From Planctomycetota bacterium (GTDB lineage: Bacteria > Planctomycetota > Planctomycetia > Gemmatales > Gemmataceae), in NCBI GenBank assembly GCA_021325115.1, contig JAJPHU010000078.1, forward strand, positions 1 through 39,165: a DNA stretch of 39,165 bases, read 5' to 3'. Below are positions 15,045 through 24,196 of this stretch, piece after piece. The notes beneath the pieces were generated by a model, which had not been told where the DNA came from, made no database searches, and was given only the letters and a program-made list of their open reading frames with translations. Within the stretch, counting starts at the first letter, position 1, and each line of letters starts with the position of its first letter. A program made the translations under genes and the position numbers.

Positions 15045-17714
15045 ATGGGCTGGAAGTTCTCCTGCGGCGGGCTGACGCTGCTGCTAACGATCCTTGTGGG
15101 TTGCAAGGGCCGAGTCTTCCTCACGGAGGATCAGCTCAATATCTACAAAGGTCCGGTGCCGGCCAATTTGCAGGAGAATCCCAATGTCGGTGCCACGCCC
15201 ACCATCCCGCTGACCAACGCCCCACCGACCTTGTACAACCTTGATCGCCAGATTCGTTATCTGTCGTTGGCCGAAGCGATTGCTATCGCCCTGGAACAAG
15301 GCACAGTCGGCCAACCTAGCTTGCTCTTCCCCGGTGTCGGCCTGGACAATCTGGTCACAGCCCCGCAGGGATCACCGCCAACCGGCTCCGACTCCATTCG
15401 CGTATTGGCCATGGACCCGGCGACGACGGCGACCAACATCGATGCCTCGCTGGCCAAGTTCGATGCCGTTGTGGGCACCAGCATGATGTGGACCGCCACC
15501 GATCAGCCGATCGTCTCGCCGCTGCAAAACCTACAAGCCGGCGGCATCACCACGGGCATCAATGCCATTGTGCAGCAACAAGCCCAGTTCCAAACCGGTA
15601 TTTATAAGCCGTTGCCGACCGGCGGCGTGGCCGGCATCACTTTCACCGTACCGTATACCTTCACCAACTTGCCGGCCCGCACCAACCCGTTCTATCAACC
15701 GTCGTTGCAGTTCACCTTCGAGCAGCCGTTGTTGCAAGGCTTCGGCGTCGAGATCAACCAGCTGCGTGCCTTCCACCCTGGCTCAATTTTACCGATTTCG
15801 CCGCCCAACAGTTTGCTGCCGGCGCCAGCGGCTACCTATTTGCCATACAACTTCAACAACCTTTCCGGCGTTGGTTTGGGCTTGCCGCCGGGCATCCTCA
15901 TCGCCCGTATCCGCTTCAATCAGAACCGCGCCGAATTCGAGCGCAACGTCAACCAGATGTTGCTCAACGTCGAAACAGCCTACTGGAACCTGTACGGTTC
16001 CTACTATCAGCTCTACAGCCGCGAGCAGGGTTTGCGTTTCGCTTATGAAACCTGGAAGATTACCGGGGCACAGTATCGGGTGGGCCGGGTTAGCCGCGCG
16101 GCTCTGGCTCAGGCCGAGGGCCAATACAATCTCTTCCGCAGTCAGCGCCTGGCAGCCATCGACACATTGCTCGACAACGAACGCCAGCTGCGAGCCATCA
16201 TGGGCATGCAGATCGAAGACGGCACGCGTCTGGTGCCCAGCGATCCTCCGACCTTGGCCGAGTACCGCCCCGACTGGAAGACCGGCTGGTATGAGGCCAT
16301 GCAGAATCGTCCTGAGTTGTACATGGCCCGCCAGGACGTCAAAGTGGCGCAGCTGAACGTGCAACTGGCCAAGAACTACCTACTGCCCGATCTCCGCTCT
16401 TTCTTGGCCTATGACAGCAACGCCATCGGCAGTTCGCTGGACGGCAACGGCCCCTTGAATGCCTTCCGCAATCTGGCCTCCAACACCTACAACGACTGGA
16501 CGGTCGGCTTGCGCCTGGGCGTGCCGCTCGGCTTCCGCTTTGCCCATGCTCAACTGCGCCAGTCGCAGTTGCAACTGGCGCGAGCCTATCTGGTGTTGCA
16601 GGACCAAGAGCTGAAGGCCGAGCGTTATCTTGGGTATTGGTATCGCCACATGTCGTCGGCGTATTTCCAGATCAAGGCGGCACGGGCCCAACGCGAGGCT
16701 TTCGCCACCCAATTGCAAATTCGTTATGAACTGTACAAGGCCGGCGCCAATGAGCCGGGCACACAAGCGCCTGTTACGTTGAACTTGCTCTTGGAATCGC
16801 AGCGTTTCTGGGCCGAGGCGTTGGCTACCGAGTATCAGGCTATCGTCACCTACAACAACGCCATCGTCGGCTGGGAGTTCGCCAAGGGCACCATCATGCG
16901 GCACGACAACGTGACCATCTCGGAAGGCCCGATCCCCGTCGCCGCTCAGAAGCGGGCTGTCGAACACATGCGTGAACGGACCAAGGCGCTGCTGCTACGG
17001 GAACGGGCTGCACCGACCGGCGTGCTGGCCCGGCCGCTGGACGTAAGCGGGCCGATCAACATCTATCCGCAGATCAACGCCGGCTCGCTGCCATCCATCT
17101 GGAAGGAGGCACCGCCGCTCCAGGAAGCGAACGAGTTGCCGCCGCCCGAGAGCATTCATCCGGAACAGGGCGAGTCGTTGCCCAGCCCTCTCCAACCGAT
17201 GCCGCACAATCAACTCTTCCCGGAGAGCGAGATGCCGACCGGTGTAAAGCTCCCTGATACACCACCGCCCCCGTCCCAGCCGCTGCCGTCGCCAGCCCCG
17301 CTCCAACTGTCGCCGGCTGAGACCAAGCCGCATCGGACTTCTTCGACGCAGGGCACCTTCGGCGCGATCCGTCCGGCGGATGATGATCCGGCGCCGATCT
17401 TGCCGACTGCCTTGAAGACAGATGCACCACCGCCCCCGTCCCAGCCGCTGCCGTCGCCAGCCCCGCTCCAACTGTCGCCGGCTGAGACCAAGCCGCATCG
17501 GACTTCTTCGACGCAGGGCACCTTTGGCACGATCCGTCCGGCGGATGATCCGGCGTCGATCTTGCCGACTACCTTGAAGACAGCCGCGCCAGCGCCGGCC
17601 GCCAATCCCTCTTTCGCTCCTGCGCCCCCGCCGGAAACGCCACTGTCGGCCCTGCCGCCGCCGCCCAATTCAGCCGCAATGCCGACGCTGTTGCCGCTCG
17701 ACCCGAAACGGTAA
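15045..17714 (+). CDS. TolC-family outer membrane lipoprotein with Pro-rich C-terminal tail
   Basis: The start is ATG 15045 with GGGGA about 8 bases upstream; it gives an 889-residue protein with a lipoprotein signal (LTLLLTILVGCKG, lipid-bearing C20). An ATG two codons earlier is less well spaced. Residues about 70-650 resemble outer-membrane efflux proteins: RYLSLAEAIAIALEQG at the start, two helical-hairpin halves (NQNRAEFERNVNQMLLNVETAYWNLYGSYYQL and PVTLNLLLESQRFWAEALATEYQAIVTYNNAIVGWEFAKGTI), forming the trimeric export channel. From about residue 690 a Pro-rich low-complexity tail follows with a nearly exact 55-residue duplication. No inner-membrane pump or fusion gene is adjacent. Confidence 0.82.
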   Translation: MGWKFSCGGLTLLLTILVGCKGRVFLTEDQLNIYKGPVPANLQENPNVGATPTIPLTNAPPTLYNLDRQIRYLSLAEAIAIALEQGTVGQPSLLFPGVGLDNLVTAPQGSPPTGSDSIRVLAMDPATTATNIDASLAKFDAVVGTSMMWTATDQPIVSPLQNLQAGGITTGINAIVQQQAQFQTGIYKPLPTGGVAGITFTVPYTFTNLPARTNPFYQPSLQFTFEQPLLQGFGVEINQLRAFHPGSILPISPPNSLLPAPAATYLPYNFNNLSGVGLGLPPGILIARIRFNQNRAEFERNVNQMLLNVETAYWNLYGSYYQLYSREQGLRFAYETWKITGAQYRVGRVSRAALAQAEGQYNLFRSQRLAAIDTLLDNERQLRAIMGMQIEDGTRLVPSDPPTLAEYRPDWKTGWYEAMQNRPELYMARQDVKVAQLNVQLAKNYLLPDLRSFLAYDSNAIGSSLDGNGPLNAFRNLASNTYNDWTVGLRLGVPLGFRFAHAQLRQSQLQLARAYLVLQDQELKAERYLGYWYRHMSSAYFQIKAARAQREAFATQLQIRYELYKAGANEPGTQAPVTLNLLLESQRFWAEALATEYQAIVTYNNAIVGWEFAKGTIMRHDNVTISEGPIPVAAQKRAVEHMRERTKALLLRERAAPTGVLARPLDVSGPINIYPQINAGSLPSIWKEAPPLQEANELPPPESIHPEQGESLPSPLQPMPHNQLFPESEMPTGVKLPDTPPPPSQPLPSPAPLQLSPAETKPHRTSSTQGTFGAIRPADDDPAPILPTALKTDAPPPPSQPLPSPAPLQLSPAETKPHRTSSTQGTFGTIRPADDPASILPTTLKTAAPAPAANPSFAPAPPPETPLSALPPPPNSAAMPTLLPLDPKR
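17261..17587 (+). repeat. Tandem 165-bp coding duplication
   Basis: The unit starting ACCACCGCCCCCGTCCCAGC at 17261 recurs at 17426. The copies are nearly identical over their length, apart from a few substitutions and one missing GAT codon in the second. It encodes two copies of a 54-55-residue Pro-rich block in the TolC-like tail. Confidence 0.92.
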
Positions 17715-17725
17715 CGTCGCACCGC

Positions 17726-18490
17726 TCACGTCCACTCATCGTGATCCCAGTGCCGGCGGCGTTCGTTCTCGGCTTGCAGGGCCAGGAAACTACTGACGCA
17801 AAACATGGCGAAGAAGAAGGCCAAGAACATATCGCCGAAGTTCAGATAGCGGATAGGGATAAGCGGCCGGCCATGGGAAGCCATGAGCATATGAACGGCC
17901 AGAACGCCGGAAACAACCATCGAGATTCCCAGCGAGAACGCCGTTCCGCGTTGCGGCATGGCCGCCTGACAGATTTCGCGCGCAATTTGGCCTCCATCCA
18001 ACGGCCAGATCGGCAACAGATTCACCAACCCCCAAAAGAGATTGATCCATACCATGAATGCGATCACGGTTTCAACATACGGGTCCCATCTTGGAGGCAG
18101 GTACGGTCCCAGGAAGATAAAAGCCACCATGAAGATGGCTAAAAGGACAAATTCAGCGAATGGCCCGGCGAAAGACACGGCGATCCGCTGCCAACGGCGC
18201 GGCAGCTGATTGCTGCCAATCGCCAGGCCGCCCATGCCGTACAACACAATGTAGCCGTGCGTACCGAACAGCCGGCCTACGAGCACATGGCCGAATTCGT
18301 GGACGACAATCGAAACAAAGACGCAAGCCACCCACAAGACGAGAATGGGAAAGCCTCCCCCGCCGGGACGCATGGCAGCATCCCACCCCAGAACAATGTT
18401 GACAAGCCAAAACATCGGATGGACACGCACCGGCGTCCCAAACATGCGCCAGTGCAGGTCGTAAGGCGTTTCATTGGGTTCCAAAAACAC
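17726..18490 (-). CDS. M50-family membrane metalloprotease (site-2-protease-like)
   Basis: A 254-residue integral membrane protein with about six hydrophobic segments. The zinc site is HEFGH (H64-H68, VFVSIVVHEFGHVLVGRLFG) and the third ligand is Asp165 in NLLPIWPLDGGQ, the N/DPLDGG signature of M50 proteases. It lacks PDZ and CBS domains and resembles the compact rhomboid-neighbour or SpoIVFB-like members. Such enzymes cleave membrane-bound substrates such as anti-sigma factors; its target is unknown. The start appears to be GTG at 18490, preceded by AAGGGC. It is convergent with the TolC-like gene. Confidence 0.88.
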   Translation of the reverse strand: MFLEPNETPYDLHWRMFGTPVRVHPMFWLVNIVLGWDAAMRPGGGGFPILVLWVACVFVSIVVHEFGHVLVGRLFGTHGYIVLYGMGGLAIGSNQLPRRWQRIAVSFAGPFAEFVLLAIFMVAFIFLGPYLPPRWDPYVETVIAFMVWINLFWGLVNLLPIWPLDGGQIAREICQAAMPQRGTAFSLGISMVVSGVLAVHMLMASHGRPLIPIRYLNFGDMFLAFFFAMFCVSSFLALQAENERRRHWDHDEWT

Positions 18491-18691
18491 AGTAACAGCC
18501 CTTTGAGAGATCGATGCAACACTCGTTGCTGATTGTCCCGGCGCAACGCTCCCTCGGCAAGGGCAAAACGCCCAACACGTCGGTGTTGCTCCGGCGGCAT
18601 TTCCTGAAGGGTAAGCGAAGTGGCTTCAGCCTCAGAAATAGGTAACTCCGGCCCCCTAGATTTTACGGCGTCGCTTTGCTAAATCCAAAAC

Positions 18692-21610
18692 ATGAACGCG
18701 CGCGAGTTGATCCTGCTGAGTCCGTATCGAGTTCCGACGCACAGCACGCTTTACCTCGGCGATGAAGAAGTGGCCGCCTTCCTCAATGGTTATACGGCCC
18801 TCTGGCACCCGGCTGCTCTGAGCGGAGCATCCACGCCGCCGCATCTGGGTTCGCCCTACGATTATGAGCAGCCGACGGCGGGACACATCTACGCTGTGCC
18901 GGACAATCCGCCCTTGGTTCTGCCCGATGACTGGGACGAGCGCGTTCGCGCCGCCGGCGCGCTGGCCTTTCGCGCCACTGCGGACCGGGAGGCCACGCTG
19001 AATAATTTGCGTGAGGCGTTGCGCAGTTGGGGAGAGAAGGCCCAACCGTCGCTGCCGTTGCTCCATTTAGAAGCGGAGCATGTGGCTCCGTTTTTCGGCA
19101 TCGGCTTTGGCCATCTGCACATCGGGGCACTATTTGAGGCGATGGCCCATGAAAACCTCCTGGCATCATCCGAATTTTGGCCGGAGGTGTTGGCTGCAGT
19201 GGCGGCACTCGGCAAGGCCGATCCCGAAGCACCGCGGCAGCATTTACAATCGGCCGCCGATCACCTGTTGGCAGCGCGGGAGGTTTTGTATCCGGCCACG
19301 CTGCATCTCCTCGATTTGTATTTGCTCGACGGCAAGCACCTGGGCGACTCATGGCCGCGGAGTTTTGAGCGCGGCTTACCGCTGAATCTCATCGCCTGCT
19401 CGGCCTTGCTTGAACGTCTGGCCAAAGAACAGCCGGAACGATTGGCGGTGCTGCGTGAACGGATGAGCGGCGAAAGTGCGGAGGTTTGCGGCGGATTATA
19501 TCTGGAGCGTGAAGATCCGCTTTTGCCGCTCGAATCGCAAGTGTGGAACTTGCTCAAGGGCCGGCAAGTCTATCAGGAGTTGCTAGGGCAGGAAGTGCGT
19601 GTCTTTGCACGCCAGCGTTTCGGTTTCTATCCACAGCTGCCGCTGTTGTTACAGAATGCCGGCATCGGCCGCGCTCTGTTGATCGCTTTCGATGAAGGGG
19701 TGGTGCCGCCGCACCGTTCGCCGGTCATCAGCTGGCCGTCACTGGACGGCAAGTCGGTCGAGGCATTCACGCGCTCGCCGCAGGACGCCGATAGTGCCCA
19801 AACCTATTTTCATCTGACCTATCACCTGCATCAGACCATCATGCAGGACCAGGCGGCGACACTGGCGCTGCTGCATCGCCCGTCCTCCGTCGCTAACGCT
19901 TCCGGTTCGTTGGGATGTCCGTGGTATAGCGATTGGATCGAGCTGAGCCGGCTGGCTCCGGTGCTGGGCCGCTGGACGACGCTAACGAATTACTTCAACG
20001 AGGTCATGCCGGGCGATTACGCCTCTGCTGCCGAGGCCGACGAACTCCACGGCGATTATCTCGTCGAGCGCTGCCCCTCCGAAAACTATGCCTACGAAAC
20101 CCAGGAGAATGTGACGCAGCCTGGTCTGGGCGGCGAGCAGCCGATCAGCATGTTTGCTCGGCACCTACGCGCCCGCCGCCGACTCGATACCGCCTGGACT
20201 CTCGCCGCGCTCCAGCACAGTCTCGGCGGCGCACCATCGGATATGGCGAATGGTCGGCGTCCATCGGCTGGCGAGGCCGACCAGCCTGCGTCAGCCGGCC
20301 GCGCGCCTCTGGAGTACCTGGCTTCCCTGGAAGATCGGTTGGAAAGCGAAGAAACACCGCCGGAAAAAGAATTAGCCGAGCTGCAGGCGCAGCTCGCGGA
20401 GAATTTGGCGCAGCGGTTGACAGCACGGGGGCAGCCGAACAATCCCGGTTTTCTCGTACTGAATCCGTGCAGTTTCAAGCGCCGCGTCGCCCTGGAACTG
20501 GAAGGAGTGCGTTCCCTGCCGTCGTTGGGAGGACCGCTCAAAGCCGGCCAGCTTGACGGTGAGACGGCGCGTGTCGTTGTCGAAGTGCCGGCACTGGGTT
20601 TCGCCTGGATTCCGCGTGAGGGACCGCCGGGCAGCACGCCAACGCGGCGCATGCGCCTGGCTGATGAGCGCATCGTTCGCAATGAATTTTTTGAGGCGGA
20701 GATTGATCCACACACAGGCGGCCTGCGCGCTTTCCGCGACCAGCGCACGCGCATCAGCCGGCTCGCTCAACAGCTGGTGTTCAACCCCGGCAGCACCATG
20801 CGCGTTGAGCAGATCGTCACCACATCCCACGGCCCAGCCTTGGGCGAAGTTATCAGTGAGGGCGTCCTGCTCGATGCGCAGGATCAGTCCTTCGCGCGCT
20901 TCCGCCAGCGCTTCCGCGCCTGGCTGGGCCGGCCGGTCCTCGACTTGCGCATCGAGATCCTTCCCGATCAGCCGCCGCAAGGCTATCCCTGGCACGCCTA
21001 CTACGCTGCGCGTTTTGCCTGGCGTGACGAGCGTGCCGTTCTGCTCCGCGGTGTCAACGGCTTGTCATCAGTTACCAGTCAATCTCGACCGGAGACGCCG
21101 GATTTTCTGGAGGTCCGTCTGGGCCGGCAGAACACCGTGATATTCCCCGGCGGTCTGCCGTTTCATCAGCGGCACGGTGGACGCATGATCGACGTGTTGC
21201 TTTTGTGCCCGGGCGAACAGACGCAGACGTTCGATCTGGCCCTCGGCCTGGATCGTGAGTATCCGATGCAGACGGCGCTGGGTCTGGCGACGCCAGCTCC
21301 TGTGGTCGCGCTGGAGCAAGGGCCGCCGCCCGTGGGCGCTGAAGGCTGGCTGTTTCACCTCGATGCACCGAACTTGTTGCTCACCAGTCTACGCCCCGCT
21401 CCTGAGGGGGCACCGGGAATCGTGGCGCGCCTTTGGGAAATCAGCGGTTTCGGTGGCCAAGCTGAATTACGTTGCTTCCGTAATCCCCAGCGTGCCCTGC
21501 TCCACGACGCACTCGGTATGCCGCAGATGCAAGCCTCGACGCAAGGTGATGCCGTCTTGCTCGACGTGGGCCGGCACGATCTGGTGCAGCTGCACATCGA
21601 TTTCAGTTGA
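18692..21610 (+). CDS. GH38-like (alpha-mannosidase-type) protein with atypical N-terminus
   Basis: A 972-residue protein without signal peptide. The C-terminal half reads like the beta domains of GH38 alpha-mannosidases: PGFLVLNPCSFKRRVALELEGV near residue 585, VPALGFAWIPREG, IVRNEFFEAEIDPHTGGLRAFRDQRTRISRLAQQLVFNPG near 670 and LLLTSLRPAPEGAPGIVARLWEISG near 895. The N-terminal half should carry the catalytic barrel, yet I cannot find the usual HxDxGW-type or catalytic Asp blocks with confidence; HLHIGALFEAM and LLIAFDEGVVPP are the closest. It could be a divergent mannosidase or an inactive relative. No ribosome binding site is obvious before ATG 18692. No sugar transporter is adjacent. 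Confidence 0.55.
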   Translation: MNARELILLSPYRVPTHSTLYLGDEEVAAFLNGYTALWHPAALSGASTPPHLGSPYDYEQPTAGHIYAVPDNPPLVLPDDWDERVRAAGALAFRATADREATLNNLREALRSWGEKAQPSLPLLHLEAEHVAPFFGIGFGHLHIGALFEAMAHENLLASSEFWPEVLAAVAALGKADPEAPRQHLQSAADHLLAAREVLYPATLHLLDLYLLDGKHLGDSWPRSFERGLPLNLIACSALLERLAKEQPERLAVLRERMSGESAEVCGGLYLEREDPLLPLESQVWNLLKGRQVYQELLGQEVRVFARQRFGFYPQLPLLLQNAGIGRALLIAFDEGVVPPHRSPVISWPSLDGKSVEAFTRSPQDADSAQTYFHLTYHLHQTIMQDQAATLALLHRPSSVANASGSLGCPWYSDWIELSRLAPVLGRWTTLTNYFNEVMPGDYASAAEADELHGDYLVERCPSENYAYETQENVTQPGLGGEQPISMFARHLRARRRLDTAWTLAALQHSLGGAPSDMANGRRPSAGEADQPASAGRAPLEYLASLEDRLESEETPPEKELAELQAQLAENLAQRLTARGQPNNPGFLVLNPCSFKRRVALELEGVRSLPSLGGPLKAGQLDGETARVVVEVPALGFAWIPREGPPGSTPTRRMRLADERIVRNEFFEAEIDPHTGGLRAFRDQRTRISRLAQQLVFNPGSTMRVEQIVTTSHGPALGEVISEGVLLDAQDQSFARFRQRFRAWLGRPVLDLRIEILPDQPPQGYPWHAYYAARFAWRDERAVLLRGVNGLSSVTSQSRPETPDFLEVRLGRQNTVIFPGGLPFHQRHGGRMIDVLLLCPGEQTQTFDLALGLDREYPMQTALGLATPAPVVALEQGPPPVGAEGWLFHLDAPNLLLTSLRPAPEGAPGIVARLWEISGFGGQAELRCFRNPQRALLHDALGMPQMQASTQGDAVLLDVGRHDLVQLHIDFS

Positions 21611-21611
21611 A

Positions 21612-21682
21612 GAGCGAACAGGCAGCGTCTGCCGGCTGGTAGAGGGGGCTCAACCAGCCGACAGACAGTCGGCTGTTCGCTC
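21612..21682. repeat. Palindrome after the GH38-like gene
   Basis: GAGCGAACAG (21612-21621) pairs exactly with CTGTTCGCTC (21673-21682), and an inner CGGCTGG pairs with CCAGCCG. It begins two bases after the stop codon and could serve as a terminator hairpin, though no T tract follows. Confidence 0.7.
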
Positions 21683-21889
21683 ATTACACTTGAAGCGAAA
21701 ACGCAAAAAACGCCGAGCGCGGCGACAATGCCCTGGAAAACGCCGTACAGGCGCACTTTTTTCCCTATTCGGGAGACTTTTCCCTGGCTGCCCAGTTGCT
21801 TGTGGGTAATGCTTGGTTGTCCCCGGCTCAGGCAGTTCTCGCAGGGAGACGCGAGCCGGCTTCGTCAAACTGAGAACAGAGGATCGGAA

Positions 21890-22381
21890 ATGAAGCGTTT
21901 ACTGATTGGGGGCCTTGTGGCCCTGGGATTGGCCGTAACAACTGCGCCGGCATGGGCGGACTGCTACTTTCAGTGCAATGTCTGCCGGAGCATGACCTTT
22001 GTACGCACCTGTAGAAATCGCTGCTGGAACTTCAGCAGCTATTGCAATCCGTTGCCTTGCGTCGGCAGTTGCGGCGCCGGCTATGTTGGCCCGGCCCCGT
22101 GGAATGCCCTGGCTGCTTACGGCCATCCTCCTGCCCCTCATCCCGCTCCGGTCGCGGCGGTCCCGGCCACTCCGGCCGCCCCGGCAGCTACCACGCCTTC
22201 GTTTAAGGCGCCTCAGCCGACACCGGCCACGAGCAACTCGACCAGCGTGCAACAGGCAGGCTACTTCTACTATGGGCAGACCCCCAATGCGGGCTACGGC
22301 TACAATGCCGGCTATGGCTATGGTTATTACGGATATGGCGCCAGCTACAGCTATGCTCAGGCACCTAATTACTGGTACTAA
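21890..22381 (+). CDS. Small secreted Cys-rich/Gly-Tyr-rich protein
   Basis: The start ATG 21890 follows GAGGATCGGAA; the protein is 163 residues with a clean signal peptide (MKRLLIGGLVALGLAVTTAPAWA). The mature N-terminus carries eight cysteines in about 45 residues (CYFQCNVC, CRNRC, CNPLPCVGSC), suggesting disulfides. A Pro/Ala linker and a Gly/Tyr-rich tail (AGYGYNAGYGYGYYGYG) ending APNYWY follow. Upstream in-frame codons to 21728 lack a signal peptide or binding site. The protein resembles structural surface components, but I recognise no family. The next gene encodes a protein with similar overall design. Confidence 0.7.
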   Translation: MKRLLIGGLVALGLAVTTAPAWADCYFQCNVCRSMTFVRTCRNRCWNFSSYCNPLPCVGSCGAGYVGPAPWNALAAYGHPPAPHPAPVAAVPATPAAPAATTPSFKAPQPTPATSNSTSVQQAGYFYYGQTPNAGYGYNAGYGYGYYGYGASYSYAQAPNYWY

Positions 22382-22420
22382 ACTGTAGCGGCAACGACTC
22401 TCATTCCAGACCGGGGGTTA

Positions 22421-22461
22421 GGCGGCGCTCGCGGAAGGCATCCCGAGCGCCGCCGTTTTTT
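22421..22461 (+). terminator. Intrinsic terminator
   Basis: GGCGGCGCTCG (22421-22431) pairs exactly with CGAGCGCCGCC (22444-22454) around a 12-base loop, followed by GTTTTTT. It is 40 bases after the stop of the Cys-rich protein gene and is the clearest Rho-independent terminator in the window. Confidence 0.8.
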
Positions 22462-22470
22462 CGCGCGTGA

Positions 22471-22607
22471 CTTTTACCACGGATTACGCGGATAACACGG
22501 ATAAAAAGGATTTCATTCTCGCTCCCACGCGGAGCATGGGAACGAGATAATAATGGATTATCCTTTTTTCTTTTTATCCGTGTTATCCGCGTACTCCGTG
22601 GTAAAAG
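22471..22607. repeat. Long inverted repeat with nested TTCCCA hairpin
   Basis: CTTTTACCACGGA (22471-22483) pairs exactly with TCCGTGGTAAAAG (22595-22607), and GCGGATAACACGGATAAAAA pairs with TTTTTATCCGTGTTATCCGC inside. Its loop holds a second hairpin (about 22518-22546, CTCGCTCCCACG / CATGGGAACGAG). The rest of the gap to 22750 has no gene; GTTTAAAC near 22660 is a short palindrome only. Confidence 0.85.
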
Positions 22608-22749
22608 TTTGGCGCGGGAACGGTCCTTCTGCTGGACGGCGGCAGCAGCAGCGGGAATGTTTAAACGTTCGCGCCTCAGGCGTCTGTTCAGGAAGGTTGT
22701 GCCCCGCCGCTAGCCGGCCGAGGCTTCTCTATCACAGGAGGATCGATTC

Positions 22750-23271
22750 ATGAAGAGGATATTCGGTATCGCCTTGCTGGCGTTACCGTTGGCGATCGGC
22801 TCGGTCCATGCCGAGGGCTGCTGGCCATTTAACGTGAACATGGGCGGCAGTTTCTATTTCCAGAGTAGCCGGGGGCTAGCTGCGCCGCAGGCCGGTCCGT
22901 GGTATCTGTACTGGCCGCTCGAAGCGCATTTTGTAGCACCGGCGCCGACCGGCTATCCGTATTGGCCACCGGCGCAAGCGTTGCCGCCGACAACTATCGG
23001 CGGCCCTGCCTGTCCGCCGGGGGTACCCGTCGCTCCCGCGCCGGTTGCGCCTGCTGCACCTGTGCCCGCTGTTCCGCCGCCAGTCACCACGGCGCCGTCC
23101 CCCCAAGCCACCCCGCCGCCGGTCACGACGATGCCGGCCCCGGCGACTTCCGTCCCGCAGCCAGCGACACCTGCCACGCCGCGACTGCAACTGCCGCCCT
23201 ATTTGCAGCCGACAAGTTACTATCCTACCCTCTCCAGTGGACAACCGCCAAGCTACTGGTACGATCGATGA
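22750..23271 (+). CDS. Small secreted Pro-rich protein
   Basis: The ATG at 22750 has CAGGAGGA upstream. The 173-residue product has a signal peptide (MKRIFGIALLALPLAIGSVHA), an aromatic-rich segment (CWPFNVNMGGSFYFQ, PWYLYWPLEAHF, YPYWPP) and a Pro/Ala/Thr/Val-rich region from about residue 85 to 150, ending SYWYDR. The order of signal peptide, aromatic or Cys block, Pro-rich linker and short aromatic end parallels the 163-residue protein upstream. The two may be cell-envelope structural proteins. No domain is recognised. Confidence 0.65.
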   Translation: MKRIFGIALLALPLAIGSVHAEGCWPFNVNMGGSFYFQSSRGLAAPQAGPWYLYWPLEAHFVAPAPTGYPYWPPAQALPPTTIGGPACPPGVPVAPAPVAPAAPVPAVPPPVTTAPSPQATPPPVTTMPAPATSVPQPATPATPRLQLPPYLQPTSYYPTLSSGQPPSYWYDR

Positions 23272-23279
23272 TGGGCCGC

Positions 23280-23326
23280 GTTGCGTGGTTAGCCGGACGC
23301 CTACGGGGCGCGGCTAACCACGCAAC
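23280..23326. repeat. 16-bp-arm palindrome
   Basis: GTTGCGTGGTTAGCCG (23280-23295) pairs exactly with CGGCTAACCACGCAAC (23311-23326) around a 15-base loop. It starts nine bases after the preceding stop. No T tract. Confidence 0.85.
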
Positions 23327-23349
23327 CGCATCATGACGGATTATAGCGG

Positions 23350-24132
23350 ATGTCTACGCTCTTTATTGTAGGAGGCGGCCTGTTCGGTTCCTTGGCTGCC
23401 GCTTATACGCGCCACAAGGGCATGGAGGCGGTTGTCTTCGACTGCAGTTGTGCAGGGGCTGCTTCGCCTGCGGCAGCAGGGCTGTTTCAGGAAAAATGGG
23501 CCGCTCGGAGGCTGCAACCGTATTACCATCATGCCCTTCCCCTGTTGGAACGTCTCTTCCCTATCCAGCACATCTCGCTGACAGGCGACGACGGCAGCAC
23601 CGAAACGCTGCTCTTCATCCCGCCCTCGGCCATCCTCGAACCGCAGCCGATACGTCAACTGGTCACATCCGTCGGCGATGGCTGGCTGGAAGCGGGAGGC
23701 CAACACTACGAGGGATGGGTGTATATCGCTGCCGGTATCTGGTCCGGACAGTTCCTCCCTGGACTCGAAGTCTACGGTAAGGCCGGCGCTGCTTTCCTTT
23801 TTGCCGGGGAGCGCGAAGGGCGAATTCACCAAGCCGATGCGAACCGGCAGTGTCTCGCTTTCGTCCGCGACCGCGGCACTACTTATTTCAGCGACGGCAC
23901 CGCCGAGCGCGTCTATACCGAGGAACACGATCGTCTCTCGTTGCGCCGGGCTGCCGAGATGGGACTGACCGAACCGATTGGGCGTTTGTGGGGCCAACGT
24001 CCCTACGTGCCGCGTGGTCCTTTCTTTCAACGAATCGCTTCGCGCACTTGGCTGGCCACGGGCGGGCGAAAAATGGGCACCATCCTCGGCGCCTCTTTCG
24101 CCCGCCAGCTGGTAGAAGACGAATTGCGCTGA
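23350..24132 (+). CDS. FAD-dependent oxidoreductase (DAO/glycine-oxidase-like), short
   Basis: A 260-residue protein starting with a Rossmann dinucleotide-binding motif, LFIVGGGLFGSLAAAYTRHKG, followed by VVFDCS where the ribose-binding acidic residue would be. The C-terminal YVPRGPFFQRIASRTWLATGGRKMGTILGASFARQLVED matches the end of DAO-family FAD enzymes, where GG-x-x-G-x-x-x-A closes the FAD site. It is about 100 residues shorter than typical DAO proteins, with a reduced substrate domain. It is followed 64 bases later by the ABC cluster. Substrate unknown. Confidence 0.7.
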   Translation: MSTLFIVGGGLFGSLAAAYTRHKGMEAVVFDCSCAGAASPAAAGLFQEKWAARRLQPYYHHALPLLERLFPIQHISLTGDDGSTETLLFIPPSAILEPQPIRQLVTSVGDGWLEAGGQHYEGWVYIAAGIWSGQFLPGLEVYGKAGAAFLFAGEREGRIHQADANRQCLAFVRDRGTTYFSDGTAERVYTEEHDRLSLRRAAEMGLTEPIGRLWGQRPYVPRGPFFQRIASRTWLATGGRKMGTILGASFARQLVEDELR

Positions 24133-24157
24133 CTTGCCCGCTTTGCTACAATGTCTT

Positions 24158-24184
24158 CGTTCCCATGCTCTGCCTGGGGACGAG
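24158..24184. repeat. TTCCCATGC-type short palindrome upstream of ABC ATPase
   Basis: CGTTCCCATGCTCTGCCTGGGGACGAG resembles the nested hairpin at 22518-22546 and the in-gene one at 26882-26906. Here its right arm merges into the GAGGAG ribosome binding site of the gene starting at 24197. Confidence 0.6.
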
Positions 24185-24196
24185 GAGTATGCAATC

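Noticed and set aside
17261..17587. Tandem repeat as a CRISPR array
   Set aside because: Only two directly adjoining 165-bp coding units, with no spacers and no cas genes.
21728..21889. 54-residue N-terminal extension of the Cys-rich secreted protein
   Set aside because: ATG 21890 opens a signal peptide and has a binding site; the extension is basic and unlike any family.
24134..24196. 21-residue extension of ABC ATPase 1
   Set aside because: It runs through a short palindrome; ATG 24197 has GAGGAG at good spacing.
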